Source: Limnohabitans sp. 63ED37-2
Lineage (GTDB): Bacteria; Pseudomonadota; Gammaproteobacteria; Burkholderiales; Burkholderiaceae_C
Assembly (NCBI RefSeq): GCF_001412535.1
Contig: NZ_CP011774.1
Coordinates: 1,917,501-1,981,500 of the forward strand
DNA: 64,000 nt
Direction: 5' to 3'
The notes under the pieces were generated by a model. That model ran no database searches. It was not told the origin of the DNA and was given only the letters and a program-made list of their open reading frames with translations. Each line of letters opens with the position of its first letter. Positions within the stretch are counted from its first letter, which is position 1. The position numbers were made by a program, and so were the translations under genes. This document shows positions 50,316 through 59,319 of the stretch, piece after piece.

Positions 50316-52370
50316 ATGACTGACACTTTGAACACAGTGCAGGACGACTTGTCGCCTGCCCAAATCACATCCATCCCCGCTGTAAGCAATTTGGCCACTG
50401 AAATCATGGTTGCCGCAGCAGCCGAAATCACCCCCGAGCCTGCAGCAGAAGTCACGGCTGAAGCGGCCGAGGAAATCGAAGCCATCGCCGACGTGCCCAA
50501 CGGCTTCATCGAACTGGGCTTGGCCCCTGAGCTGGTGCAAGCCGTGGCCGATCTGGGTTACACCCAGCCCACCGCCGTGCAATTGCGCGCGATTCCTTTG
50601 GCCCTGCCCACAAGCGGCGGCTCCAAAGACGGCAAGTCCAATGGCTACACCGACCTGATGGTCTCCAGCCAGACCGGCAGCGGCAAAACCGCCGCCTTTT
50701 TGCTGCCCGTGCTGCACACCTTGATTCAGCAAATGGCCGAACAAGAAGCCGCTGAACGTGCCGAGTTTGAAAAAGCCTGTGCCGATGCGGCTGCCAAGGG
50801 CGAGCCCGCCCCCAAGCGTGCCAAGCGCAAAGACCCCACCAACCCACGCAACTTCAAGGCGCCAACCCCTGGTGCCCTGATCCTGTGCCCCACACGTGAA
50901 TTGGCTCAACAAGTCGCGCAAGACGCCATCGAGCTGGTCAAGCACACACGCGGTCTGCGCGTGGCCAACGTGGTCGGCGGCATGCCTTACCAGCTGCAAA
51001 TTGCCAAGCTGCAAAACGCCAACTTGGTGGTGGCCACCCCTGGCCGTTTGCTCGACCTGCAGCGCTCCATGCAAATCAAGCTGGACCAAGTGCAGTTCTT
51101 GGTGGTGGACGAAGCCGACCGCATGCTCGACCTGGGCTTCTCGGACGACCTGGCCGACATCAACGACATGACCAGCCAGCGCCGCCAGACCATGATGTTC
51201 AGCGCCACGTTTGCGCCCCGCATTCAGCAACTCGCCATGCGCGTGATGCACGACGGTGGTTCTTCGGTCCAGAAAATCCAGATCGACAACCCGCAAGAAA
51301 AGCACAACAACATCAAGCAGGTGCTGTTCTGGGCCGACAACGCCCAACACAAGCGCCAGATGCTTGACCACTGGTTGCGTGACGCGACGATCGACCAGGC
51401 CATTGTGTTTTCCAGCACCCAAATCGAGTGCGACGGCCTGGCTGCTGACCTGCAGCAAGACGGCTTTTCGGCTGTTGCCCTGCACGGCGCCCTGAGCCAA
51501 GGCATGCGCAACCGCCGCCTGATGGCGCTGCGCAATGGCCAGGTCCAGATTTTGGTCGCCACCGACGTGGCCGCTCGCGGCATCGACGTGCCCACCATCA
51601 CCCACGTCTTCAACTTCGGCTTGCCGATGAAGGCCGAGGATTACACCCACCGCATTGGCCGCACTGGCCGCGCAGGCCGCGATGGCTTGGCAGTGACCTT
51701 TGCCGAAATGCGCGACCGTCGCAAGATCGGTGACATCGAGTCCTACACGCGTCAGCCCTTCAAGGCCGAAGTGATCCCGGGCCTGGAGCCCAAAATGCGC
51801 ATGCCCGAAGCCCGCAAGCCCATGGGCCGTGGCGGTGACCGCTTTGGAGGCGAGCGCAATTACGCCAATGCCGGCGGTGGCTTCCGTGGTGGCCGTCCCG
51901 CACCAGGTGGCCGCGACTTCGGTGGCAACCGTGACCGCGATGGCGGAGGTTTTGACAACCGCGCCCCGCGTGGCCACTTCCGCGACGAGCAGCCCCGCTT
52001 TGAGCAGCGCAGCGAACCCCGTTTCGATGCCCGTAAAGACGGTGGACGTTTTGACGCACCCCGTGGTGACCATCGTGGCGGTGACCGCTTTGAACAGCGC
52101 GGCGCACCTGCTCACCCTTGGGACAAAGGCGACAGCCGACCTGTCCCACGCCAAGACGCTCGCCAGGACGGTCCACGTCAAGGCGGCCGATGGGAAGACC
52201 GTGGCGGAGACAACCGCAACGCTGCCCGCCCTGCGCCACGTGGTGCAGCCGGTGACAAGTTCGCCCGCGGCCCCAAGCAGTTTGGTGCTGGCAACTTCAA
52301 ACCCCATGGTGCGGGCGAAGGCCCAGCCAAGCGCGGCGGCACACGCGTGCTGAAAATCACCCGCGGCTGA
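50316..52370 (+). CDS. rhlE: DEAD-box RNA helicase, RhlE type
   Basis: A 684-residue helicase. Helicase core: Q motif (GYTQPTAVQLRAIP), Walker A SSQTGSGKTAAF, PTRELAQQ, DEAD in VVDEADRMLDLG, SAT in MMFSATF, and HRIGRTGRAGRDG. A charged insertion (about 105 to 165) lies between motifs Q/I and Ia. The last 170 residues are rich in Arg, Gly and Asp (RGG-like) and probably bind RNA. Unwinds RNA, in mRNA decay and ribosome assembly. The start at 50316 (MTDTLNTVQ) is used; 30 further open codons upstream look non-coding. Confidence 0.93.
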   Translation: MTDTLNTVQDDLSPAQITSIPAVSNLATEIMVAAAAEITPEPAAEVTAEAAEEIEAIADVPNGFIELGLAPELVQAVADLGYTQPTAVQLRAIPLALPTSGGSKDGKSNGYTDLMVSSQTGSGKTAAFLLPVLHTLIQQMAEQEAAERAEFEKACADAAAKGEPAPKRAKRKDPTNPRNFKAPTPGALILCPTRELAQQVAQDAIELVKHTRGLRVANVVGGMPYQLQIAKLQNANLVVATPGRLLDLQRSMQIKLDQVQFLVVDEADRMLDLGFSDDLADINDMTSQRRQTMMFSATFAPRIQQLAMRVMHDGGSSVQKIQIDNPQEKHNNIKQVLFWADNAQHKRQMLDHWLRDATIDQAIVFSSTQIECDGLAADLQQDGFSAVALHGALSQGMRNRRLMALRNGQVQILVATDVAARGIDVPTITHVFNFGLPMKAEDYTHRIGRTGRAGRDGLAVTFAEMRDRRKIGDIESYTRQPFKAEVIPGLEPKMRMPEARKPMGRGGDRFGGERNYANAGGGFRGGRPAPGGRDFGGNRDRDGGGFDNRAPRGHFRDEQPRFEQRSEPRFDARKDGGRFDAPRGDHRGGDRFEQRGAPAHPWDKGDSRPVPRQDARQDGPRQGGRWEDRGGDNRNAARPAPRGAAGDKFARGPKQFGAGNFKPHGAGEGPAKRGGTRVLKITRG

Positions 52371-52409
52371 TGAATTTCCTGGGTGTCTCCCAGGACTTCA
52401 ACATCCCCC

Positions 52410-52442
52410 AAGGTCTTGCCCTCACCGGCAAGGCCTTTTTTT
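52410..52442 (+). terminator. Rho-independent terminator after rhlE
   Basis: The stem AAGGTCTTGCC / GGCAAGGCCTT (one G-U pair) around a CTCACC loop, followed by seven T residues. About 40 bases after the rhlE stop. Confidence 0.85.
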
Positions 52443-52482
52443 CATGGTTGGACGGATGGCACACGCGTTGTGAATCGCCCAT

Positions 52483-52521
52483 AAAAAAACCGCCCTGGGC
52501 GCAAACCCGGGCGGTTTTTTC
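52483..52521 (-). terminator. Bidirectional rho-independent terminator between rhlE and rplS
   Basis: An inverted repeat CCGCCC / GGGCGG with an additional inner GGG/CCC pair, flanked on both sides by long A and T runs. On the minus strand it follows rplS and ends the rpsP-rimM-trmD-rplS transcript. It can also stop any readthrough from rhlE. Confidence 0.85.
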
Positions 52522-52538
52522 GTATGGCTGAAAAGGCT

Positions 52539-52922
52539 TTACGCTTTGGCAGCAGGAGCTGCTTTGCGCTGTGGCAACTTTTCTTTGATACGTGCCGACT
52601 TGCCGCTGCGGTCACGCAGATAGTACAGCTTGGCGCGGCGAACATCACCACGGCGCTTGACTTCAATGCTGGCGATCACAGGGCTGTAGGTTTGGAACGT
52701 ACGTTCCACGCCTTCGCCACTGGAGACCTTGCGCACAGTGAAGCCGCTGTTCAGGCCACGGTTACGCTTGGCGATCACAACACCTTCGTAAGCTTGGACA
52801 CGCTTACGCGCACCTTCCACCACGTTGACGCTGACGATCACGGTGTCGCCGGGGGCAAATTCAGGAATCACTTTACCCAAACGGGCAATTTCTTCCTGCT
52901 CAAGAGTTTGAATCAAATTCAT
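52539..52922 (-). CDS. rplS: 50S ribosomal protein L19
   Basis: A 127-residue protein at the 30S-50S interface. The hallmarks PGDTVIVSVNVVEGARKRVQ, YEGVVIAKRNRGLNSGFTVR and RRAKLYYLRDRSGKSARIKE are present, with a short alanine/lysine tail. Last gene of the rpsP-rimM-trmD-rplS operon, separated from trmD by 116 bases. A strong terminator follows. Confidence 0.98.
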   Translation of the reverse strand: MNLIQTLEQEEIARLGKVIPEFAPGDTVIVSVNVVEGARKRVQAYEGVVIAKRNRGLNSGFTVRKVSSGEGVERTFQTYSPVIASIEVKRRGDVRRAKLYYLRDRSGKSARIKEKLPQRKAAPAAKA

Positions 52923-53038
52923 TTGTTGAACTCCGTCCGATCATGCCTCGCTGCACAAGGGGCGTTCTGTGTTGTAAGGGCCATGCATTCACATGACTGA
53001 ACCAGATCGCGGCGGGTAGAGGATCGAAAAGCCCTTGA

Positions 53039-53836
53039 TTATAGCTTTTTCGCGGACGAGGTCTGTGTCTGCCCCGGCTGGCCGTGGCTGGCCAGTTTCA
53101 AAAAGGCTTCGTCCTGGCGGTTGAGCCGACCAGCCTCGCGGGCCTCTTCGATCAACTCAGGGCGGTGCAACGCCGTCAAACGCAGACTTTGCTCACGCCG
53201 CCAACGTGCAATGTGCGCATGGTGGCCGGACATCAATTCGGGCGGTACCGCATGGCCTTGCCAAACTTCGGGGCGGGTGTAGTGCGGGCTGTCCAACAAA
53301 CCATCGAGCGCAGGATTGAAGCTGTCGAGCTGGTGGCTGCCTTCGTCGTTCAAGACACCGGGTTGCAAACGGGCCACCGCGTCGAGCAAGGCCATGGCGG
53401 CGATTTCGCCGCCGGACAGCACAAAGTCGCCCAAACTGATTTGCTGATCCACATACTGGTCGATGAAGCGCTGGTCTACGCCTTCATAGCGCCCGCACAG
53501 CAGCACGGCGCCCGCACTGGCCGACCATTGGGCCACCGCGGTGTGGTTCAGGGCCTGGCCTATCGGCGAAAACAAGACCAAAGGTGCTGGCGTTGCTTCT
53601 TGCCGCTCGGCACGGATGGCCGTCAGGCACTTGAACAGGGGCTCGGCCAACATGACCATGCCGGGGCCACCACCAAAAGACCGGTCGTCCACCCGGCGGT
53701 AATTGCCTTCGGCGTGGTCGCGTGGATTCCACAAACGCACGTCGACCCCGCCGCCTTCGTAGGCACGGCGTGTGATGCCGCTGGTCAACAGCGGCGCAAA
53801 CAGCTCGGGAAACAGGGTGATGATGTCAAAGCGCAT
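53039..53836 (-). CDS. trmD: tRNA (guanine-37 N1) methyltransferase
   Basis: A 265-residue SPOUT-fold methyltransferase that makes m1G37 in tRNA and prevents +1 frameshifting. It has MRFDIITLFPELF, the AdoMet-knot region GRYEGVDQRFIDQYV and LGDFVLSGGEIAAM, and SGHHAHIARWRREQ near the end. The ATG at 53836 is used. Third gene of the operon. Confidence 0.98.
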   Translation of the reverse strand: MRFDIITLFPELFAPLLTSGITRRAYEGGGVDVRLWNPRDHAEGNYRRVDDRSFGGGPGMVMLAEPLFKCLTAIRAERQEATPAPLVLFSPIGQALNHTAVAQWSASAGAVLLCGRYEGVDQRFIDQYVDQQISLGDFVLSGGEIAAMALLDAVARLQPGVLNDEGSHQLDSFNPALDGLLDSPHYTRPEVWQGHAVPPELMSGHHAHIARWRREQSLRLTALHRPELIEEAREAGRLNRQDEAFLKLASHGQPGQTQTSSAKKL

Positions 53837-53864
53837 GGGGATGGCCCTCCACGGCCGGGGCGGC

Positions 53865-54476
53865 TCAGTAGTCGGGCTGCCAGTCGACCGTGATGCGTTT
53901 GGCGGGCAAGTCAACGCCGTCGACGAAGGCCGCCACAAACGGGATCATGCGCTCAACAGGTTTGCCGCCTTCAGCTTCGGCTGCGGCTTCAATGACCAGC
54001 ACGGTTTGGGGTCCGGTAGACATGAGGTCACGCACCTGACCCAGATCCACACCTTCACGGTTGACGACTTGCAAGCCCAGCAAGTCAACCCAGTAATACT
54101 CGCCATCGGCGGCAGCCGGGAAGCTGGAACGCGGCACAAAAATTCGGCCACCGCGCAAGTATTCAGACGCGTTGCGATCCTCAATGCCTTGGGCACGCGC
54201 CACCACGGTGTCGGAATGGTCTTTGACTTCGAGGATGTTGAGCAGCAAAGGCTCGCGCCAGGCCTGTTGTGCAGAGGCTGAGGCCTCTTGGCCGCGCTGG
54301 GGTTTCATGGGCCGATCGGGCGGCAACAAAAACCAGCTTTTGGCAGAAAAAAGCGCCTCGGGCGAGGCGCTGTGGGGCAAGACCTTGAACCAGCCTTTGA
54401 TGCCCCAGGCATCGGTGATGCGCCCGATTTCGATGGCGTCAGCCGGCAGCGCGGCTGTTTCCAAAGGCGGACGCAT
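53865..54476 (-). CDS. rimM: Ribosome maturation factor RimM
   Basis: A 203-residue 16S maturation factor that binds S19. An N-terminal RimM domain (IEIGRITDAWGIKGWFKV) and a PRC-barrel domain (EYYWVDLLGLQVVNREGVDLG; PFVAAFVDGVDLPAKRI) are seen. A loop between them (about 55-75) is longer than in E. coli. Second gene of the operon, 16 bases after rpsP. Confidence 0.96.
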   Translation of the reverse strand: MRPPLETAALPADAIEIGRITDAWGIKGWFKVLPHSASPEALFSAKSWFLLPPDRPMKPQRGQEASASAQQAWREPLLLNILEVKDHSDTVVARAQGIEDRNASEYLRGGRIFVPRSSFPAAADGEYYWVDLLGLQVVNREGVDLGQVRDLMSTGPQTVLVIEAAAEAEGGKPVERMIPFVAAFVDGVDLPAKRITVDWQPDY

Positions 54477-54492
54477 GACCGGTTCGGACCAA

Positions 54493-54744
54493 TCAGGCAG
54501 CGGCTTTGCCGGCTTGACGGATCAGACGTTCCACGGTGGGAGAAGCTTGGGCGCCCACGCTCTTCCAGTAAGTCAGACGGTCTTGGGCAATGCGCAGACC
54601 TTCTTCGCCGCCTTTGGCTGTGGGGTTGTAGAAACCGATGCGCTCGAGGAAGCGACCATCGCGACGCACGCGCTTGTCAGCCACGACGATGTTGAAGAAA
54701 GGACGTGCTTTAGAGCCGCCGCGGTTCAAACGAATAACAACCAT
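54493..54744 (-). CDS. rpsP: 30S ribosomal protein S16
   Basis: An 83-residue small-subunit assembly protein. MVVIRLNRGGSKARPFFNIVV and RRDGRFLERIGFYNP are conserved, as is the YWKSVGAQASPTVERLI finish. First gene of the rpsP-rimM-trmD-rplS operon. Confidence 0.98.
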   Translation of the reverse strand: MVVIRLNRGGSKARPFFNIVVADKRVRRDGRFLERIGFYNPTAKGGEEGLRIAQDRLTYWKSVGAQASPTVERLIRQAGKAAA

Positions 54745-54821
54745 GATTTATCCTTGGGTGGTTGGGCTTCTTGGGAACAATTGCCCAGATGCCCGGTATC
54801 CTTCAGCGTTTGAGACACGCA

Positions 54822-54839
54822 ACTGGCCACCCGGCCAGT
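54822..54839 (-). promoter_or_regulatory. Leader hairpin upstream of rpsP
   Basis: A perfect 7-bp stem (ACTGGCC / GGCCAGT) around a tetraloop ACCC, about 80-95 bases before the rpsP ATG and downstream of the likely promoter. Such a leader stem may serve translational feedback by a ribosomal protein; function not shown. Confidence 0.4.
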
Positions 54840-54859
54840 GACACACTGAAAAGCCCACC

Positions 54860-54865
54860 ATTATA
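54860..54865 (-). promoter_or_regulatory. Probable -10 of the rpsP operon promoter
   Basis: A perfect TATAAT on the minus strand about 115 bases before the rpsP start. A matching -35 is weak (GAGGCA, three of six) at 17 bases' distance. It overlaps the 5' region of the divergent acetyltransferase gene. Confidence 0.5.
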
Positions 54866-54881
54866 CAACGGGAGCCTTGCC

Positions 54882-55403
54882 TTGCCTCTGATCCGTCCCA
54901 GCCGCGACGAAGATGTCACCGCCATCACCGCCATTTACCGACACCACGTCCTGACCGGCACGGGGACTTTCGAGATCGACCCGCCCTCTGAGGCCGACAT
55001 GGCCAGCCGCCGCGCCGATGTGCTGTCCAAAGGTTTGCCTTACCTCGTGGTCGAAGACGAAGGCCGCGTGATCGGTTTTGCCTATTGCAACTGGTTCAAG
55101 CCCCGCCCCGCCTACCGCTTTTCGGCAGAAGACTCCATTTACATGGCACCCGACGCCCACCGCAAGGGCATGGGCCGCGCCCTGCTGGCCGAGTTGTGCA
55201 CCCAAGCCGAACGTGCGGGCGTGCGCAAATTTCTGGCCGTGATCGGTGACTCGGGCAATGCGGGGTCCATTGGTGTGCACACCGCCGTGGGTTTCAATCA
55301 CGTTGGCGTGCTCAAGTCCTGCGGCTGGAAATTCGACCGCTGGCTGGATGTGGTGATGATGGAAAAGCCTTTGGGTGCAGCTGACAGCACGGCTCCGCAA
55401 TAA
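54882..55403 (+). CDS. GNAT-family N-acetyltransferase, phosphinothricin acetyltransferase-like
   Basis: A 173-residue acetyltransferase that starts with TTG at 54882 (MPLIRPSRDEDVTAI), with GGGAG ahead. It has the pattern of the phosphinothricin/methionine-sulfone acetyltransferase group: IYRHHVLTGTGTFEIDPP, the loop DAHRKGMGRALLAELC and NAGSIGVHTAVGFNHVGVLK. These acetylate amino groups of small toxic amino acids; the actual substrate is unknown. The ORF is open 40 codons upstream, but these overlap the rpsP operon's leader. The following TM2 gene starts seven bases after the stop. Confidence 0.83.
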   Translation: MPLIRPSRDEDVTAITAIYRHHVLTGTGTFEIDPPSEADMASRRADVLSKGLPYLVVEDEGRVIGFAYCNWFKPRPAYRFSAEDSIYMAPDAHRKGMGRALLAELCTQAERAGVRKFLAVIGDSGNAGSIGVHTAVGFNHVGVLKSCGWKFDRWLDVVMMEKPLGAADSTAPQ

Positions 55404-55410
55404 TCGGATC

Positions 55411-55857
55411 ATGAAAAACAAAACACTTGCGACCTGGCTGGCTTTCTGGACAGGCCCATTGGGGCTGCACCGTTTCTATTTGTACGGGCTCACCGACATG
55501 ATGGGCTGGCTGCTGCCCATCCCCACAGCGCTCGGTTTTTATGGTTTGGAGCGTGTTCAACAATTCGGTCAGGACGACACGCTCAGCTGGATGCTGATTC
55601 CTTTGCTCGGCTTCACCATGGCCGGTTGCGCTCTGAACGCCATCATTTATGGTCTGATGCCCATCGAAAAATGGAACGCCCGCTTCAACCCCACAGCTGA
55701 CGCCTTGAGCCCAGCAGGCCGCACGAACTGGGGCACCATCATCGGCACCGTCATCGCCTTGTTGCTGGGCACCACGGTGATGATGTCCAGCTTGGTATTC
55801 AGCTTCCAGCGCTATTTCGAATACCAGATCGAGGCTGCTCGCTTGATCAGCCAATGA
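55411..55857 (+). CDS. TM2-domain membrane protein
   Basis: A 148-residue protein with the TM2 hallmark: a first helix MKNKTLATWLAFWTGPLGLHRFYLYGLTD, with the glycine-H-R-F-Y turn, and further hydrophobic helices (WMLIPLLGFTMAGCALNAII, WGTIIGTVIALLLGTTVMM). The function of TM2 proteins in bacteria is unclear. Follows the acetyltransferase gene by seven bases. Confidence 0.75.
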   Translation: MKNKTLATWLAFWTGPLGLHRFYLYGLTDMMGWLLPIPTALGFYGLERVQQFGQDDTLSWMLIPLLGFTMAGCALNAIIYGLMPIEKWNARFNPTADALSPAGRTNWGTIIGTVIALLLGTTVMMSSLVFSFQRYFEYQIEAARLISQ

Positions 55858-55908
55858 CGCCAAAACCTTGAACGTTAAAGGCTGGCAAAAGCCCATCCTT
55901 TCAAAAAA

Positions 55909-56394
55909 TCATTCACCCACAGCGACATCACGCGCGATGGCCTGACCCGCCACGCGGGCAAGGTCTTCAGGGCCCACACGTTGTGGCCACACATCGGCCA
56001 AGGGGACCAGCACAAAAGCTCTTTCGCGCCAACGCGGGTGGGGCAGCGTCAGGCGAGGGCTGTGCATGCACGCATCACCATAAAACAACAGGTCCAGGTC
56101 CAAGCTGCGCGGCGCATTCACGTAGGAGCGCAAACGGCCTGCACTGTGCTCGATGGCTTGCAAAGCATCCAGCACATCGGGGGCGGACAAACGCGTTTCG
56201 ATGCGGGCTACCGCGTTGATGAAGTCAGGCCCCTGGGCTTCGTGGGGCGCAGTGCGGTAGAGCGCGGAGCGGCTTGTGACTTGAACCTCGGGCCAACTGT
56301 CCAAAGCCTCAAAGGCCTGCAGCACAGCCGCCCGGGCATCGCCCAGATTGGCCCCCAAGGCCACATAGGCGGTGACTGGGTCTCGCAAGATCAC
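55909..56394 (-). CDS. folK: HPPK, 2-amino-4-hydroxy-6-hydroxymethyldihydropteridine pyrophosphokinase
   Basis: A 161-residue enzyme of folate synthesis that transfers pyrophosphate to the pterin. It begins AYVALGANLGDARAAV and carries the family pair YRTAPHEAQGPDFINAV and APRSLDLDLLFYGD, which hold the Mg-binding aspartates. Last gene of the operon, 23 bases after pcnB. Confidence 0.95.
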   Translation of the reverse strand: MILRDPVTAYVALGANLGDARAAVLQAFEALDSWPEVQVTSRSALYRTAPHEAQGPDFINAVARIETRLSAPDVLDALQAIEHSAGRLRSYVNAPRSLDLDLLFYGDACMHSPRLTLPHPRWRERAFVLVPLADVWPQRVGPEDLARVAGQAIARDVAVGE

Positions 56395-56417
56395 CCCTCG
56401 TTGTTCAGATCACAGGT

Positions 56418-57971
56418 TCAAGCGGCACTGCCGCCGTCGCCCGCCTGATCACCAGCAGCGCCGGGCTTGCGGCGGCGACGGCGGCGTTTTTTGGCCGCAC
56501 CCTCGTCGCTGCCTTCCGCTTCTGCTGCGGGGCGACTCTCGGCTGGCGCGGGTGCACCTTCGGGCCGGGGTGCCCGGCGCACGCGTGGCTTGGCCGCTTG
56601 CGAGGCCTGCTGCTCGGCCTTGGCCGCTTGCACCAAGTCTTCGCGCTCTGCATCGCTGGCCATGCTGAACTCTTGCCACCAGTCGGCCAGGCGTTCATCG
56701 ACTTCGGCGATGTCGGCACGCAGGCGCAAAAAGTCGAAGCCAGCACGAAAGCGTGGCTGCTCGACCAGGCCAAACGGCGTGCTGCCCACACGCTTTTCAA
56801 AGCGCGGCTGCATGATCCAGATCTCGCGCATGTCAGCGGCCAGCTTGCCGCGCCCAGACACATCGCCGATGCGTGCATCGAATACTTCGTCGATCGCGTC
56901 CTGCAAAGCCGGGTGTGGGTGCTCTTTGCGGGCCAGACGTTTGGCCCAGCCTTCGCGCACATCGGCCCAGAGCACACAGGCTAACAAGAAGCTCGGGGCG
57001 ACTGGCTTGCCCTCGCCCACACGGCGGTCGGTATCGGCCAGGGCAACCTGCACAAAGGCGCTGTCCGCCCGCTCCACCACCACATCCAGCAAGGGGTAAA
57101 TGCCAGTGGCCAGACCCAGATTTTTCAGCTGGGCAATCGAGGCGAGTGCGTGACCGGTCTGCAGCAGCTTGAGCATCTCGTCAAACAAACGGCTTTGTGG
57201 CACATCGGCCAACAAGGTGGCCGACTGCGTCAGGGGCTTGGAGGTTTTGGCTTCAAGCTTGAAGCCCAATGGACTGAGCTTGGCGGCAAATCGAACGGCG
57301 CGGATGATGCGCACCGGGTCTTCGCGGTAACGCGCCACCGGGTCGCCGATCATGCGCAGCACGCGTTTTTTGGCATCCTGAATGCCGCCGTGGTAGTCCA
57401 CCACGATCTGCGACTCGGGGTCGTAGTACATGGCGTTTACCGTGAAGTCGCGGCGCGTGGCGTCTTCGTCCTGAGGCCCCCAGACGTTGTCGCGCAGCAC
57501 ACGCCCGGATGAGTCCACGGCGTGCTGCATGCCTTCGAGCTGGCGCTTGCTGGTGCGCTCATTGCCCTTGACCTGTTCGGCCGCCACATTGTCCAAGTGC
57601 GCCCGGAAGGTGGACACCTCGATCACCTCGTTGTCACGCCCCCGGCCATACACCACGTGCACGATGCGAAAGCGCCGCCCGATGATGAAAGCACGGCGAA
57701 ACAGGCCCTTGACCTGCTCGGGCGTGGCGTTGGTCGCCACATCAAAATCTTTGGGGCGCAGGCCCAGCAGCAGGTCGCGCACCGCACCACCCACCACATA
57801 AGCCTCGAACCCGGCCTGCTGCAGCGTGCGGGTGACGTTGATGGCACGTTCGTCCACCAGGTTCGGGTCGATGCCGTGCACAGACGCGGGCACCTCGGTG
57901 CGGCGGCCAAAGTGGGGTTTGCTGCTTTTGGGCGTTTTGCCCATCAGCTTGTCGATGAATTGTTTGATCAT
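56418..57971 (-). CDS. pcnB: Poly(A) polymerase I (PcnB)
   Basis: A 517-residue nucleotidyltransferase that adds 3' poly(A) tails to RNA, marking it for decay. The nucleotidyltransferase motif GGAVRDLLLG with DFDVATNA, RRFRIVHVVYGR and RRDFTVNAMYYD are seen. The C-terminal region ends in a strongly basic tract (KKRRRRRRKPG). Start ATG overlaps the HAD gene stop as ATGA. Confidence 0.93.
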   Translation of the reverse strand: MIKQFIDKLMGKTPKSSKPHFGRRTEVPASVHGIDPNLVDERAINVTRTLQQAGFEAYVVGGAVRDLLLGLRPKDFDVATNATPEQVKGLFRRAFIIGRRFRIVHVVYGRGRDNEVIEVSTFRAHLDNVAAEQVKGNERTSKRQLEGMQHAVDSSGRVLRDNVWGPQDEDATRRDFTVNAMYYDPESQIVVDYHGGIQDAKKRVLRMIGDPVARYREDPVRIIRAVRFAAKLSPLGFKLEAKTSKPLTQSATLLADVPQSRLFDEMLKLLQTGHALASIAQLKNLGLATGIYPLLDVVVERADSAFVQVALADTDRRVGEGKPVAPSFLLACVLWADVREGWAKRLARKEHPHPALQDAIDEVFDARIGDVSGRGKLAADMREIWIMQPRFEKRVGSTPFGLVEQPRFRAGFDFLRLRADIAEVDERLADWWQEFSMASDAEREDLVQAAKAEQQASQAAKPRVRRAPRPEGAPAPAESRPAAEAEGSDEGAAKKRRRRRRKPGAAGDQAGDGGSAA

Positions 57972-58636
57972 TCTTGAAAGAGGTCGAGGATGCGCCAGCC
58001 ACGCTCTGTGGCCAGTTGACGCAACCGAGCGTCAGGGTTCGTTGCCACCGGATGGTGGGCTTTTTCCAGCAGCGGCAGGTCGTTCATGGAGTCCGAGTAG
58101 AACGTCATCTCCACATCACCCCAGTCCAGGCCTTTTTGGCCCAACCAGTGTGCGACCCGGGTGACTTTACCCTCGCGAAACGACGGGGTGCCCCGGATCT
58201 CGCCCGTGATCCAGCCACTGGCATCGCGTTCGAGGTCGACCGCGATCAACTCGCTGACCCCGAAAGCCTGGGCAATCGGGCGGGTCACAAACTCGTTGGT
58301 GGCGGTCACGATCATGACCGTATCGCCTGCCTGCTGGTGCGATCGTACCAGCGCCAGTGCCTCAGGCGTGATGCGGGGGCGGATCACTTCGTCCATGTAG
58401 CGGGCATGCGCCTGGGCCGCCTCGGTCGCACCGCGCTCACGCGCTGCGCGGGTGGCAAAGCGCACGTACTCATGAATGTCCAGTGTGCCCGCTTGGTAGT
58501 GCGCATAAAACTCGTCGTTGCGCTGTCTGAACACCTCCGGATCGGTCCAACCCATTTTGGTGGTGAACACACCCCAGGTGTGGTCAGAGTCCAGCGGCAG
58601 CAAGGTGTGGTCCAAATCGAACAGGGCAAGTTTCAT
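57968..58636 (-). CDS. HAD-family phosphatase (HAD-IB, SerB-like)
   Basis: A 222-residue hydrolase. The nucleophile motif LFDLDHTLLPLD, motif II MIVTATNEF and motif III SDSMNDLPLL are present. The group includes phosphoserine phosphatases and other small-molecule phosphatases; the substrate here is not clear. Overlaps hda (ATGA) and pcnB (ATGA) in the operon. Confidence 0.87.
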   Translation of the reverse strand: MKLALFDLDHTLLPLDSDHTWGVFTTKMGWTDPEVFRQRNDEFYAHYQAGTLDIHEYVRFATRAARERGATEAAQAHARYMDEVIRPRITPEALALVRSHQQAGDTVMIVTATNEFVTRPIAQAFGVSELIAVDLERDASGWITGEIRGTPSFREGKVTRVAHWLGQKGLDWGDVEMTFYSDSMNDLPLLEKAHHPVATNPDARLRQLATERGWRILDLFQE

Positions 58637-59319
58637 TCGTTCTCCAGCATCGCCCGCACCAAAGGAATGGTCAGGGCGCGTTGTGTTTGCAGTGCGTAGT
58701 GGTCCAAGTGGTCCAGCAGCTGCATCAGGCTGCCTAAATCACGCGAAAAGCGCTTGAGCATGTAAGACATGACCTCGTCGCTCAAAAACAGGCCCCGGGC
58801 ATCGGCCTCTTGGCGCAGCACGGCGCGGCGCTCGGTCTCGCCCAGCACCTGCAGCGCGTCGATGTGGCCCCAGCCCAGGCGGCTGCGCAAATCGTCGCGC
58901 AGCTTCAGATCGGCTGGGGGCAGAGTCCCTGCGGCCAAAACCCAGCGGGGCGTGCCTGTTCGGGGCGTGAGCGCATTGACAAACCAATTGAAAGCCGTGT
59001 GCTGCTGCTCGGCGTTGTACAGGTGCACATCGTCCATGAGCACGGCCGCCCAGTCGTCGTTGAAATCGGGGGGGTCCATGCTGTGGGCGTCGAGCCAGCC
59101 GACCTGAGCGCCCTGCTCTTGCAGCGCCTGGTGCACCGCATGCAACAAATGGGTTTTGCCAGAACCGCTCTCACCCCACAGATAACTGGGCACGGGCGAG
59201 CGGCTGGCCGAGGCGGTCCACAAACGCAAGTGGCTCAGGGCGGCCGCGTTGGGCCCCGCAAAAAAATTGTCCAGCGTGGGCGTCGAAGCCAGGCCGATGT
59301 CCAAAGCCATTTGCTTCAT
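58633..59319 (-). CDS. hda: DnaA regulatory inactivator Hda
   Basis: A 228-residue AAA+ protein that, with the beta clamp, promotes hydrolysis of DnaA-bound ATP and prevents over-initiation. The N-terminus KQMALDIG fits the clamp-binding motif, and Walker A is GESGSGKTHLL. LMDDVHLYN (Walker B) and RDDLRSRLGWG are also conserved. Its start overlaps the permease stop and its stop overlaps the HAD start (both ATGA). Confidence 0.9.
   Translation of the reverse strand: MKQMALDIGLASTPTLDNFFAGPNAAALSHLRLWTASASRSPVPSYLWGESGSGKTHLLHAVHQALQEQGAQVGWLDAHSMDPPDFNDDWAAVLMDDVHLYNAEQQHTAFNWFVNALTPRTGTPRWVLAAGTLPPADLKLRDDLRSRLGWGHIDALQVLGETERRAVLRQEADARGLFLSDEVMSYMLKRFSRDLGSLMQLLDHLDHYALQTQRALTIPLVRAMLENE

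Noticed and set aside
50304..52307. A 667-codon minus-strand frame opposite rhlE.
   Set aside because: Repeated alanine, valine and glycine runs come from the helicase's RG-rich tail read in reverse. No start or domain.
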